The notes beneath the pieces were generated by a model. That model saw nothing but the letters and a program-made list of their open reading frames with translations, did not search any database and was not told where the DNA came from. Source: Sphingopyxis alaskensis RB2256 (GTDB lineage Bacteria; Pseudomonadota; Alphaproteobacteria; Sphingomonadales; Sphingomonadaceae). From it: 64,000 nucleotides of DNA. Location of the stretch: the NCBI RefSeq assembly GCF_000013985.1, contig NC_008048.1:1240001-1304000 (forward strand). Reading direction: 5' to 3'. Positions 52,041 to 60,430 of the stretch are shown in pieces (within the stretch, counting starts at the first letter, position 1; every line of letters starts with the position of its first letter). The position numbers were made by a program, and so were the translations under genes.

Positions 52041-53177
52041 CTAATGCACCGCGCCGCCTTCGCGCAGCGCCGCGATCCTGCCGGCGTCATAGCCCAGCGC
52101 CGCCAGCACTGCATCGCCATCCGCGCCGACGGTCGGCGCGGCGCGCGGCGTGTCGTTGGAGGTGACCGAATAACGCGGCGCCGGGGCGGGCTGGATTGCG
52201 CCGCCTATGTCGATGAACGTCTCGCGCGCCACATTGTGCGGGTGCTGCGGCGCCTCTTCGAGCGAGAGGACGGGTGCAAAGCAGATGTCGGTCATTTCCA
52301 TGATCGCGCACCATTCATCGCGCGTTTTGGTCGCGAACAGCGCCGTCAGCTTGTCCTTGAGCGGCCCCCATTTCGACGGATCGTGCTGGGCGTCGAAATC
52401 GGGGTCGGCGTCGAGGCCGGTCTTTTGGCGCAGCAGGGCATAGAATTGAGGCTCGATCGACCCTATCGAGATGAACTTGCCGTCGGCGCAGCGGTAAGTG
52501 TCATAGAAATGCGCGCCGCCGTCGAGCATATTGACCCCGGCTTCGTCCTTGAGCCGCCCCATCGCCTTGAAGCCCCACGTCATGCCCGCGAGCAGCGCCG
52601 ACCCGTCGGTCATCGCGCAATCGATCACCTGGCCCTCGCCGGTCCGCGCGGCGTGGAGCAGCGCGCTCGTCATGCCGAACGCCAGCATCATGCCGCCGCC
52701 GCCGAAATCGCCGACATAATTGACCGGCGGCACGGGCTTTTCACCGGCGCGCCCGATGCCGTGGAGGACGCCCGACAGCGCGATATAATTGATGTCGTGG
52801 CCCGCCGCCTGCGAATAGGGGCCATACTGCCCCCAGCCGGTCATGCGGCCGTAAACGAGCCTTGGATTGTCGGCGAGCAGGACGTCGGGGCCAAGGCCAA
52901 GGCGCTCCATCACGCCGGGGCGATAACCTTCGATGATCGCATCGGCGCCGCGGCACAGGTCACGCGCGATCTGCACCGCGTCGGGCTTTTTCATGTCGAG
53001 TGCGATCGACGTGCGATTGCGCGACAGGGGATCGCGCGGGTCGAGGAAGCCGTCGGGCCGGTCGATACGGATCACCTCGGCGCCATGGTCGGCGAGCATC
53101 ATCGCGCAGAAGGGGCCGGGGCCGATCCCGGCGAACTCGATGATCTTGATGCCGTGCAGCGGACCCGTCATATCCAT
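52041..53177 (-). CDS. CaiB/BaiF family CoA-transferase, alpha-methylacyl-CoA racemase-like
   Basis: A 378-residue class III CoA-transferase-fold protein. [35 protein letters not shown] is the AMACR-type opening and [38 protein letters not shown] contains the His/Asp pair characteristic of the racemase branch. It would convert (2R)- to (2S)-methylacyl-CoA esters, needed before dehydrogenation of methyl-branched chains by the neighbouring acyl-CoA dehydrogenases. True CoA-transferase activity is the alternative. Confidence 0.9.
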   Translation of the reverse strand: MDMTGPLHGIKIIEFAGIGPGPFCAMMLADHGAEVIRIDRPDGFLDPRDPLSRNRTSIALDMKKPDAVQIARDLCRGADAIIEGYRPGVMERLGLGPDVLLADNPRLVYGRMTGWGQYGPYSQAAGHDINYIALSGVLHGIGRAGEKPVPPVNYVGDFGGGGMMLAFGMTSALLHAARTGEGQVIDCAMTDGSALLAGMTWGFKAMGRLKDEAGVNMLDGGAHFYDTYRCADGKFISIGSIEPQFYALLRQKTGLDADPDFDAQHDPSKWGPLKDKLTALFATKTRDEWCAIMEMTDICFAPVLSLEEAPQHPHNVARETFIDIGGAIQPAPAPRYSVTSNDTPRAAPTVGADGDAVLAALGYDAGRIAALREGGAVH

Positions 53178-53265
53178 CTCCTCTTGTTACAATCCATGCG
53201 GGTGCCCCGCCTCTGTCATATTCGCGCCCTAGGGCACGCCAAACCAAAACCAAAGGGACGCTGCC

Positions 53266-54603
53266 ATGCTCGACCGCCGCAACTTCGCTCTCGCCGCCCT
53301 CGCTTTCGGTGGACTGGCGATCCAGTCGCGCGCAACCGAAAAGGGACTGATGCCGACGGCGCCGGGTTACGGCCCGTTGCAGCCCGACCCAGCCGGGCTC
53401 ATCGATCTGCCGCCGGGCTTTTCCTATCGCATCGTCTCCGCGCTGGGCGAGGCGATGAGCGACGGACACCGCGTGCCCGACCGCGCCGACGGCATGGGCT
53501 GTTTCCAGCTGGACGGCGGCAAGATCGCGCTGGTGCGCAACCACGAGCTTCAGCCGCGGCACGGCAGGGACGGGCCGTTTGGCAAGGCAGTGACGCTGCC
53601 CGCCGAGGCTTTCGACAGCCGCGCGGGCGCGGCGCTGCCCGGCGGGACGACGACGCTGGTGCTCGATCCGGACAGCCTGGCGGTGGAGACGCAGTATCTG
53701 AGCCTCGTCGGCACGATCCGCAATTGCGCGGGTGGCATCACCCCGTGGAACAGCTGGCTGACGTGCGAGGAAAGCGTCGACGGCCCCGATCAGGGCGTCG
53801 GACGACCGCACGGCTGGATCTTCGACGTCCCCGCCGCTGCGGGAAAGCTGGTGAAGGCCGAACCGCTCAAAGCCATGGGGCGCTTCGTGCGCGAGGCGGC
53901 GGCGGTCGATCCGCGCACGGGCATCGTCTATATGACCGAAGACCGCGACGACAGCCTCTTCTACCGCTTCATCCCCGACGTGCCGGGGTCGCTGGGCCGC
54001 GGCGGGCGGTTGCAGGCGCTTGCCTTTCACGACGAGTCCATCCGCGACAGTCGCAACTGGGGCGAGCGCCGTATCGCGCCGGGAAGCTGGCTTTTCGTGC
54101 GGTGGATCGACCTCGACGACCCCGAAAGCCCCGCCGACGACCTTCGGCATCGCGGCGCCAAACAGGGCGCGGCGGTTTTTGCGCGCGGCGAGGGCATCCA
54201 TTGGGGCGCCGACGAGCTTTATTTCACCTGCACATCGGGCGGCGCCGCGAAAGAGGGGCAGATCATGCGCTACCGCCCCTCGCGTCACGAAGGGACCGAT
54301 CGCGAACGCACGGTTCCCGGCCGGATTCAGCTCTTCCTCGAATCGACCGACCCGGCCCATTACAGCTTCGGCGACAATCTGACCGTCGCCCCCAACGGGC
54401 ATCTGATCGTGTGCGAGGACCAGTATCTCGATACGGTCGACAATCATCTGCGCGGCGTCACTCCCTTTGGCGAAGTCTATCCCTTTGCCCGGATCCGGGT
54501 GCAGACCGAACCGGCGGGCGTGTGTTTTTCGCCCGACGGCAAGACCATGTTCGTCAACCTCTATAGTCCGACCAAAACGCTCGCGATCCGGGGGCCCTTT
54601 TGA
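53266..54603 (+). CDS. PhoX-like protein (DUF839), exported
   Basis: A 445-residue protein with a twin-arginine-like start (LDRRNFALAALAFGG) and a beta-propeller body resembling the PhoX/DUF839 family (GALGEAM..DGMGCFQLDGGKIALVRNHEL; GGTTTLVLDPDSL; CAGGITPWNSWLTCEES; YMTEDRDDSLFYRFIPD; NLTVAPNGHLIVCED). PhoX proteins are Ca/Fe alkaline phosphatases; this shorter relative may or may not be active. It is the only rightward gene between the leftward racemase and thiolase genes, so its tie to acyl-CoA breakdown is unclear. Confidence 0.85.
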   Translation: MLDRRNFALAALAFGGLAIQSRATEKGLMPTAPGYGPLQPDPAGLIDLPPGFSYRIVSALGEAMSDGHRVPDRADGMGCFQLDGGKIALVRNHELQPRHGRDGPFGKAVTLPAEAFDSRAGAALPGGTTTLVLDPDSLAVETQYLSLVGTIRNCAGGITPWNSWLTCEESVDGPDQGVGRPHGWIFDVPAAAGKLVKAEPLKAMGRFVREAAAVDPRTGIVYMTEDRDDSLFYRFIPDVPGSLGRGGRLQALAFHDESIRDSRNWGERRIAPGSWLFVRWIDLDDPESPADDLRHRGAKQGAAVFARGEGIHWGADELYFTCTSGGAAKEGQIMRYRPSRHEGTDRERTVPGRIQLFLESTDPAHYSFGDNLTVAPNGHLIVCEDQYLDTVDNHLRGVTPFGEVYPFARIRVQTEPAGVCFSPDGKTMFVNLYSPTKTLAIRGPF

Positions 54604-55851
54604 TCACAGCCGCTCGATGATGATCGCGGGCGCCATGCCGCCGGCGGCGCACATGGTGACGAGGCCGTAACGACCGCCCGAGCGTTCCAGCTCGTCGAGC
54701 GCGGTGCCGATCAGGATCGATCCGGTGGCGCCGATCGGGTGGCCGAGCGCCATCGCGCCGCCGTTGATGTTGACCTTGTCGCGGGGCAGGTCGAGGTCGC
54801 GGATGAACTTCTCCGCAACGACGGCGAAAGCCTCGTTGATTTCCCAGACGTCGATGTCGTCCCTGGTCAGCCCCGCCTTATCGAGCACCTTCTTCGCCGC
54901 GGGGACCGGGGCGTTGAGCATCAAGGTCGGATCGTCGCCGATATTGGCGTAGGCGACGATGCGCGCGCGGGGTTTCAGGCCGTGTTTGTCGGCATAGGCC
55001 TTCGAGGTGACGAGCAGCGCCGCAGCGCCATCGACGACCCCCGATGAATTGCCGGCATGGTGAAAATGCTGGATTTCGAGATCGGGATAGCGACGATTGA
55101 TCTGCTGGCGGAAGGTGAAGCCGCCCATGTCGAAATCGGCGAGCGCGGCAAAACTCGGCTTGAGCGCGGCGAGACCTTCGGCGCTGGTTTCGGGGCGCGG
55201 AAACTCCTCATGGTCGAGTGCGATGCTGCCGTCGGGGTTGAGCACGGGCACCAGCGATTTGGCGAAGCGACCTTCCTTGATCGCACGGTCGGCGCGCCGC
55301 TGGCTGACGAGTGCGAGCGCATCGAGCGCCTCGCGGCCGATCCCTTCGATCGTTGCGATGGCGTCGCCGCACACGCCCTGATGCGACTGCGGGTGAAGCT
55401 CGTCGAGCGCCTCATGGCCCGACCCCATCAGGCGCGGCGGCAGGCCGGCGTTCGCCTGTTCGGCGGCAAAGGCGCTGGTGTAGCTCATCATCTCGGTGCC
55501 GCCCGCGACGACGCAATCCTCCATGCCGCTCATCACCGTCGCCGCGGCGAGATTGACCGAGGTGATGCCGCCGCCGCAGAAGCGGTCGAGCGTCGTTCCC
55601 GATGCCTTGATGTCATAACCCGCCGACAGCGCCGCCATGCGGCCGAGGTCGCCGCCCTGCTTGCCATTCTGGCTCGACGTCGACCAGATGATGTCGTCGA
55701 CCGTCGCGGTGTCGAGATTATTGCGATCCCTGATCGCCTTCAGCACCGTTGCGGCGAGATGCTGCGGGTGGAGATGCGACAACGCGCCCTTGCCGGGCTT
55801 GCCAATCCCGCGCGGGGTGCGGACGGCGTCGATGATATAGGCTTCGGCCAT
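54604..55851 (-). CDS. Thiolase, acetyl-CoA C-acyltransferase
   Basis: A 415-residue thiolase that cleaves 3-oxoacyl-CoA. The acyl-accepting cysteine is Cys92 in TTLDRFCGGGITS; NGGAMALGHPIGATG bears the catalytic histidine, and CAAGGMAPA the C-terminal cysteine. The closest look is to the degradative acyltransferases rather than PhaA, by gene context. With the SDR downstream and acyl-CoA dehydrogenases it completes a beta-oxidation set in this cluster. Its stop lies directly against the end of the PhoX-like gene. Confidence 0.94.
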   Translation of the reverse strand: MAEAYIIDAVRTPRGIGKPGKGALSHLHPQHLAATVLKAIRDRNNLDTATVDDIIWSTSSQNGKQGGDLGRMAALSAGYDIKASGTTLDRFCGGGITSVNLAAATVMSGMEDCVVAGGTEMMSYTSAFAAEQANAGLPPRLMGSGHEALDELHPQSHQGVCGDAIATIEGIGREALDALALVSQRRADRAIKEGRFAKSLVPVLNPDGSIALDHEEFPRPETSAEGLAALKPSFAALADFDMGGFTFRQQINRRYPDLEIQHFHHAGNSSGVVDGAAALLVTSKAYADKHGLKPRARIVAYANIGDDPTLMLNAPVPAAKKVLDKAGLTRDDIDVWEINEAFAVVAEKFIRDLDLPRDKVNINGGAMALGHPIGATGSILIGTALDELERSGGRYGLVTMCAAGGMAPAIIIERL

Positions 55852-55875
55852 ATGTATATTTCCTTTCGGGGAGCG

Positions 55876-56658
55876 TTAACGCGGAGCCATGCGGATCGCG
55901 CCGTCGAGGCGGACGGCCTGACCGTTGAAATAGGTATTGCGGATCATCTCCATGGCGAGACTGGCATATTCTTCGGCCTTGCCGAGCCGCTTGGGGAAGG
56001 GGACGGAGGCTTCGAGGCTTTCCCTGACCTTCGGGTTCATATTGTTGAGCAAGGGCGTGCCGAACACCCCCGGCATGATCGCATTGACGCGAATGCCGAG
56101 GTCCATCAGGTCGCGTGCCATCGGCAGCACCAGCCCGTTCACACCCGCCTTCGCCGAGCCATAGATGACCTGGCCGATCTGGCCATCCTGCGCCGCGACC
56201 GAAGCGGTGAGGATGATCGCGCCGCGTTCGCCGTCTTCCAGTTCGGGAAGGGTGGCCATGCCTTCGGCCGCAATTGACGCGACGCGATAGCTGGCGGTGA
56301 GGATGCCTTCGACGCCGAAGGCATAATCGGCGGTTGGCGTGCGGCGGTATCGGCCGCTTTCCTTGTCATAGGCGAGTGTCTTGCCGCGGCGCGAGGTCAT
56401 CGCACAGTGAACGCAGATACGTTCCTGCCCGTTTGCCGCACGCGCCTTGGCATAGCCGTCGAGCACCGATTGTTCGTCGGTGATATCGACATGGACGAAC
56501 AGCCCGCCGATCGACGCCGCCACCTCCTCGCCGAGTGCGTCGTTGATATCGAAGATCGCAACCTTCACGCCGGCGGCCGCAAGCGCTTCGGCGGTCGCGC
56601 GGCCGAGGCCGGAGGCGCCACCGGTGACGACGGCGGCGGTCGCGGAATCGATTTTCAT
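55876..56658 (-). CDS. SDR-family 3-hydroxyacyl-CoA dehydrogenase, HSD10-like
   Basis: A 260-residue short-chain dehydrogenase. NAD motif TGGASGLG (12-19), catalytic YGSAK, and the closing YFNGQAVRLDGAIRMAPR strongly recalls type-2 3-hydroxyacyl-CoA dehydrogenase (HSD10), as does PFPKRLGKAEEYASL. It would oxidise 3-hydroxyacyl-CoA, perhaps 2-methyl-branched, to the thiolase substrate. ATG 56658 follows AGGAGCCCTCCCC. It lies between the thiolase and acyl-CoA dehydrogenase genes, all leftward and closely spaced. Confidence 0.92.
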   Translation of the reverse strand: MKIDSATAAVVTGGASGLGRATAEALAAAGVKVAIFDINDALGEEVAASIGGLFVHVDITDEQSVLDGYAKARAANGQERICVHCAMTSRRGKTLAYDKESGRYRRTPTADYAFGVEGILTASYRVASIAAEGMATLPELEDGERGAIILTASVAAQDGQIGQVIYGSAKAGVNGLVLPMARDLMDLGIRVNAIMPGVFGTPLLNNMNPKVRESLEASVPFPKRLGKAEEYASLAMEMIRNTYFNGQAVRLDGAIRMAPR

Positions 56659-56671
56659 GGGGAGGGCTCCT

Positions 56672-57877
56672 TCAGGCGGGGATCTGGTTGAACGGAATGC
56701 CCTTGTCGGGGCGGTGATCCTGCGGCAGTCCGAGGATCTTTTCGGCAATCGTGTTGAGCAAAGTCTCATCCGATCCGCCCGCGATACGGCCCGTCGGCGC
56801 GTTGATCCAGCTCGACGCCCAGTCGTCCCTGGGCGAGGCGTGGTCGTCGAACGCGAAGGCTTCGGAGCCTTGCAGGTCGAGCGCGAGTTCGGACAATTTC
56901 TGGCGCGAACGAACCGACACGAGCTTGCCCAGCGAGCCTTCGGGGCCGGGCGTCATGCCCGCCTGCATCATCAGTCGCGCGCGCATGTTGATGGAGTCGA
57001 GCCCGGCGCGCATCGCATAGTTGCGGGCGATCTGCTGGCGGATGCGGCCATCCTCGATCGCGGGGCGGCCGTTCAGCTTCATCTCTTTCGCCAGATCGAC
57101 GAACAGGTCGAGGTGCGGACCGAAGCCCGCGCTGTCGGTCGCGACATAGCGTTCGATCATCAGCGTCGCCATCGCGACCGCAAAGCCGCCGCCGACCGGC
57201 GACATGCGATGATCGTCGCCGACCTTCACATCGTCGAAGAACACCTCGTTGACATGGCTGTCGCCGCCCGCGAGCTTGATCGGGCGCACGGTGACGCCCG
57301 GCGCCTTCATATCGACCCAGAAGTATGTGAGCCCCTTGTGCTTGGGCACCGTCGGGTCGGTGCGCACGACGATGACGCCATAGTCACTATATTGCGCCCA
57401 GCTCGTCCAGACCTTCTGCCCGTTGATCTTCCAGCCATTGCCGTCAGGCTCGGCCCGCGTGCGCAGCCCGGCGAGGTCCGTACCGCCCGAAGGTTCGGAG
57501 AAGAGCTGGCACCAGATTTCCTCGCCGGTGAGCGCCTTGAGCACGCGCTCTTTCACGAACTCGCGGTCGCTGCCGAACTGCATGAGCACAGGTACCGGCA
57601 TCCCCAGCGAAATGCCGAAATAGACGTTGGGGAAGCCGTGTTTCATCTCCTCGGCCTCGAAGCTGATCTTTTCGATATGACCGAGGCCCTGGCCGCCATA
57701 TTTGGTCGGCCAGTTGATACCTGCAAAGCCCGCGTCGAACTTGGCCCTTTGATAGCGGCGACCGAGCGCCAGATCTTCTTCGACGCCCAGCCCCTTGCGC
57801 GCGGCCTTTCCGAACTCGGCCACCATCGATTCGCACCAGGCCGCCGCCCTGGCGCGATATGTTTCGAGATCGGTCAT
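56672..57877 (-). CDS. Acyl-CoA dehydrogenase, FadE26/ChsE4-like partner
   Basis: A 401-residue acyl-CoA dehydrogenase: INWPTKYGGQGLGHIEK in the N-domain, LFSEPSGGTDLAGLRTRAEPDG and GQKVWTSWAQYSDYG in the middle, AGGSDETLLNTIAEKILGLPQDHRPDKG at the end. It overlaps the next dehydrogenase by 4 bp (ATGA), and the two subunits differ in which active-site pieces they keep, the pattern of heteromeric FadE26-FadE27-type enzymes from steroid or branched side-chain catabolism. Start ATG 57877 is set by that overlap. Confidence 0.92.
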   Translation of the reverse strand: MTDLETYRARAAAWCESMVAEFGKAARKGLGVEEDLALGRRYQRAKFDAGFAGINWPTKYGGQGLGHIEKISFEAEEMKHGFPNVYFGISLGMPVPVLMQFGSDREFVKERVLKALTGEEIWCQLFSEPSGGTDLAGLRTRAEPDGNGWKINGQKVWTSWAQYSDYGVIVVRTDPTVPKHKGLTYFWVDMKAPGVTVRPIKLAGGDSHVNEVFFDDVKVGDDHRMSPVGGGFAVAMATLMIERYVATDSAGFGPHLDLFVDLAKEMKLNGRPAIEDGRIRQQIARNYAMRAGLDSINMRARLMMQAGMTPGPEGSLGKLVSVRSRQKLSELALDLQGSEAFAFDDHASPRDDWASSWINAPTGRIAGGSDETLLNTIAEKILGLPQDHRPDKGIPFNQIPA

Positions 57878-58968
57878 GCGTTTTCGCCCGCCAACTGGTC
57901 GACGAGCACATCTTCCCAAAAGAGGCTGCTTCCCTGTTCGAGCGCCAGTGTCCGCGCGCGGCGCATGTGGAGGTGGAGCCCCGCTTCCCAGGTGACGCCG
58001 ATGCCGCCGTGGATCTGGATGCAGTCGCGCGCAGCGGTGTCATAGGCTTCGGTCGCCGAGAGTCGCGCCGCCGCCGCGGCGACAAGGAAATCGTCCACTC
58101 CTTCGCGCGCCGCCGCATGGATGGCATTGGCGCGCGCCAGTTCGACAAGCCCGTAAAGTTCGGCAATGCGATGCTTGATCGACTGAAACGCGCCGATCGG
58201 CTGGCCGAACGCCTTGCGCGTCACCGCATAGTCGCGCGCAATTTCCATCAAGGCCTCGGCACCGCCCGTCTGTTCGTGCGCGGTCACGACCGCCTGCAAC
58301 GCCAATATGTGCAGCGCGGCGGCGCGTGCCCGGCCGCCGGTGACCAGAATGTCGGCCGGTGCGTTGGCAAGAACAAGATCGGCGATGCAGCGGCTATTGT
58401 CGAACGTCTCGATCGCGTGGCGTTCGGTGCCGGCAAGATCGACAATCGCCAGCGCGGGCGACCCGCCTTCATCGGCCAGCACGACCGCGATATCGGCGAA
58501 AAGGCCGCCTGAAACGGCGAATGCGGTTCCACGGACGCCGGCGTCCTGCAGGACCAGGCCTGGCACCGCAGGTAGGGGATCGGGGCCCGCGGCAAAGGCG
58601 ACGGCGCCGATCGTATCGCCGCTGGCGAGGCCGGGGAGCCACCTCGATTGCTGCGCCTCGGTGCCGTAATGTTCGATCGCCTTGGCGGCGCCGAAGCTGG
58701 AGGTCAGAAACGGCGCGCCGCTCAACGTTCGTCCCGCCTGATGCGCGATCAGGCCAAGCTCGACGAGGCCAAGCGCGAGCCCGCCAAAGGCTTCGGGGAG
58801 CGCAAGCGCGGTCCAGCCCTGTTCCTTCGCGGTCGTCCAGAAACCCTTGTGATATTGCCCACGGGCGTCGAGCAGTGGGAGCAGATCGTCTTTGCTCACC
58901 CTGGCTTCGAGCGCCCGCCGCGATTCGGTTGCGATCGCCTGTTGCCCTTCGTCGTACAAAATCGACAT
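57874..58968 (-). CDS. Acyl-CoA dehydrogenase, FadE27/ChsE5-like partner
   Basis: A 364-residue acyl-CoA dehydrogenase with a weak middle domain (FAAGPDPLPAVPGLVLQDAGV in place of the usual FAD-contacting serine-rich loop) but a full C-terminal domain: DYAVTRKAFGQPIGAFQSIKHRIAE and CIQIHGGIGVTWEAGLHLHMRRARTL. The complementary strengths of this and the 401-residue partner suggest one FAD site per heterodimer. First gene of a leftward operon to the thiolase; an inverted-repeat operator lies about 50 bp upstream. Confidence 0.92.
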   Translation of the reverse strand: MSILYDEGQQAIATESRRALEARVSKDDLLPLLDARGQYHKGFWTTAKEQGWTALALPEAFGGLALGLVELGLIAHQAGRTLSGAPFLTSSFGAAKAIEHYGTEAQQSRWLPGLASGDTIGAVAFAAGPDPLPAVPGLVLQDAGVRGTAFAVSGGLFADIAVVLADEGGSPALAIVDLAGTERHAIETFDNSRCIADLVLANAPADILVTGGRARAAALHILALQAVVTAHEQTGGAEALMEIARDYAVTRKAFGQPIGAFQSIKHRIAELYGLVELARANAIHAAAREGVDDFLVAAAAARLSATEAYDTAARDCIQIHGGIGVTWEAGLHLHMRRARTLALEQGSSLFWEDVLVDQLAGENA

Positions 58969-59015
58969 CGGCTCGTTTCCTCTCCCCTTGCCCTGTCTTC
59001 GCCATCATCCCGACG

Positions 59016-59031
59016 TTGACGTAAACGTCAA
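59016..59031. promoter_or_regulatory. Perfect palindromic operator TTGACGTAAACGTCAA
   Basis: Seven-base inverted arms TTGACGT/ACGTCAA around AA, in the 122-bp gap between divergent acyl-CoA dehydrogenase (start 58968) and nitronate monooxygenase (start 59091) genes. The 16-bp form recalls, from memory, ACGT-containing palindromes bound by MerR-type LiuR or TetR-type acyl-CoA regulators. No regulator gene adjoins it, so the controlling protein would be encoded elsewhere. Confidence 0.7.
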
Positions 59032-59090
59032 GTTATTTCATGGAACGGGACGACGATGCCGTAAGGGCAGGGCGATCGAGGAGGGACAGA

Positions 59091-60071
59091 ATGGCTTTCA
59101 AGACGCGGATTACGGAGATGCTGGGGATTGCGCATCCGATCGTCCAGGGGGGGATGCAGAGCGTGGGCTATGCCGAACTGGCGAGTGCGGTGTCGAACGC
59201 GGGCGGGCTTGGCATATTGACCGCGCTGACGCAGCCGGACCCTGGGGCATTGCGCGCCGAGATCGAGCGCTGCCGCGCGATGACCGACAAGCCGTTCGGC
59301 GTGAACCTGACTGTATTTCCGACGATCAACGCCCCCGACTACAAGGCCTATGCGCAGGCGATCATCGACGGCGGGGTCAAGATCGTCGAGACCGCGGGCA
59401 CGCAGGCGGTGCGCGAGATATGGGAGATGCTGAAGCCGCACGGGGTCACCATCCTCCACAAATGCACCGCGGTGCGCCACGCGCTGTCGGCCGAGCGCGC
59501 GGGCTGCGACATCATTTCGATCGACGGCTTCGAATGCGCGGGTCACCCCGGCGAGGACGATGTTCCCGGCCTGATCCTGATCCCGGCCGCCGCCGACAAG
59601 GTGAAGATCCCGATGCTCGCCTCGGGCGGCTTCGGCGACGGGCGGGGGCTCGTCGCGGCGCTGTCGCTCGGCGCCGAAGGCATCAACATGGGCACACGCT
59701 TCTGCGCGACGGTCGAGGCGCCGATCCACGACAATGTCAAACAGGCCTATATCGACAATGACGAGCGCGGCAGCTTCCTGATCTTCCGCAGCCTGAAAAA
59801 CACCGCGCGGGTCGGCAAAAACGCGGTCAGCGAGGAGGTCGTGCGCCGCCTTTCGGTTCCCGGCGCCACCTTCGCCGACGTGGCCGAACTGGTCAACGGC
59901 AAGGCAGGTCGCGAACTGCTCGAAACCGGCGACCTTTCCAGGGGCGTGTTCTGGGCCGGAATGGTCCAGGGGCTCATCCACGACATCCCAACATGCCAGC
60001 AACTCGTCGAACGCATCATTGCCGAGGCGGAGGACATATTGGATCGCCGGATCGCCGGATTTCGCGCCTGA
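59091..60071 (+). CDS. Nitronate monooxygenase / 2-nitropropane dioxygenase-like FMN protein
   Basis: A 326-residue TIM-barrel flavoprotein. FKTRITEMLGIAHPIVQGGMQSVGYAELASAVSNAGGLGIL opens it; CDIISIDGFECAGHPGEDD and ASGGFGDGRGLVAALSLGAEGINMGTRF bind FMN phosphate. Family members oxidise nitronates or reduce enoyl groups; in acyl-CoA clusters such proteins are common and may have a different substrate. ATG 59091 follows GAGGAGGGACAGA. Divergent from the dehydrogenase operon and probably under the same operator. Confidence 0.9.
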   Translation: MAFKTRITEMLGIAHPIVQGGMQSVGYAELASAVSNAGGLGILTALTQPDPGALRAEIERCRAMTDKPFGVNLTVFPTINAPDYKAYAQAIIDGGVKIVETAGTQAVREIWEMLKPHGVTILHKCTAVRHALSAERAGCDIISIDGFECAGHPGEDDVPGLILIPAAADKVKIPMLASGGFGDGRGLVAALSLGAEGINMGTRFCATVEAPIHDNVKQAYIDNDERGSFLIFRSLKNTARVGKNAVSEEVVRRLSVPGATFADVAELVNGKAGRELLETGDLSRGVFWAGMVQGLIHDIPTCQQLVERIIAEAEDILDRRIAGFRA

Positions 60072-60430
60072 GCCGGCGACCCGCTGGCGCGACGCCACGG
60101 CTTTGATCATGGTTCGATCCCGTCAATCACCGCTCTCATCACCGACAAGCGTTCGTCGGACGGATCGCGGCAAGGGGGATGGTTGAGCCTCATCCACCAT
60201 AGGGGTAGCGGCGAGGTCGCTCGGGCGCCGACATGCCGGGCGACGAAAAACATCCCGCCGTGCTGCTTAGAGCGGCGTGGCGCGATTTCGCGTGATTGGC
60301 GGTGGGAGAGAGCCTGCAAACGAACTCGCTCGGCAAGACGTGATGCGGAGGTGCTTGGCCTCATGGAGAGCGGCGGTGACCGAAAGCACGGGATCAGATA
60401 GATCTAGGCACAAGGCTAGCGCCATAAACA
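60072..60430. other. 359-bp gap at the edge of the accessory segment; no gene supported
   Basis: Contains only short open frames with no recognisable content (the longest is an 85-codon leftward frame, 60107-60364, rich in Arg, Ser and Pro). There is no tRNA or clear att-like direct repeat that I can see. It separates the conserved acyl-CoA cluster from the AIPR gene and IS21 element and may be a decayed remnant. Confidence 0.5.

Noticed and set aside
51882..54566. 894-codon rightward open frame spanning racemase and PhoX-like genes
   Set aside because: Opposite the racemase and out of frame with the PhoX-like gene; composition is a shadow of both.
60107..60364. 85-codon leftward frame in the gap before the AIPR gene
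   Set aside because: No ribosome site, no domain and Arg/Ser/Pro-rich content; an equally long rightward frame overlaps it.
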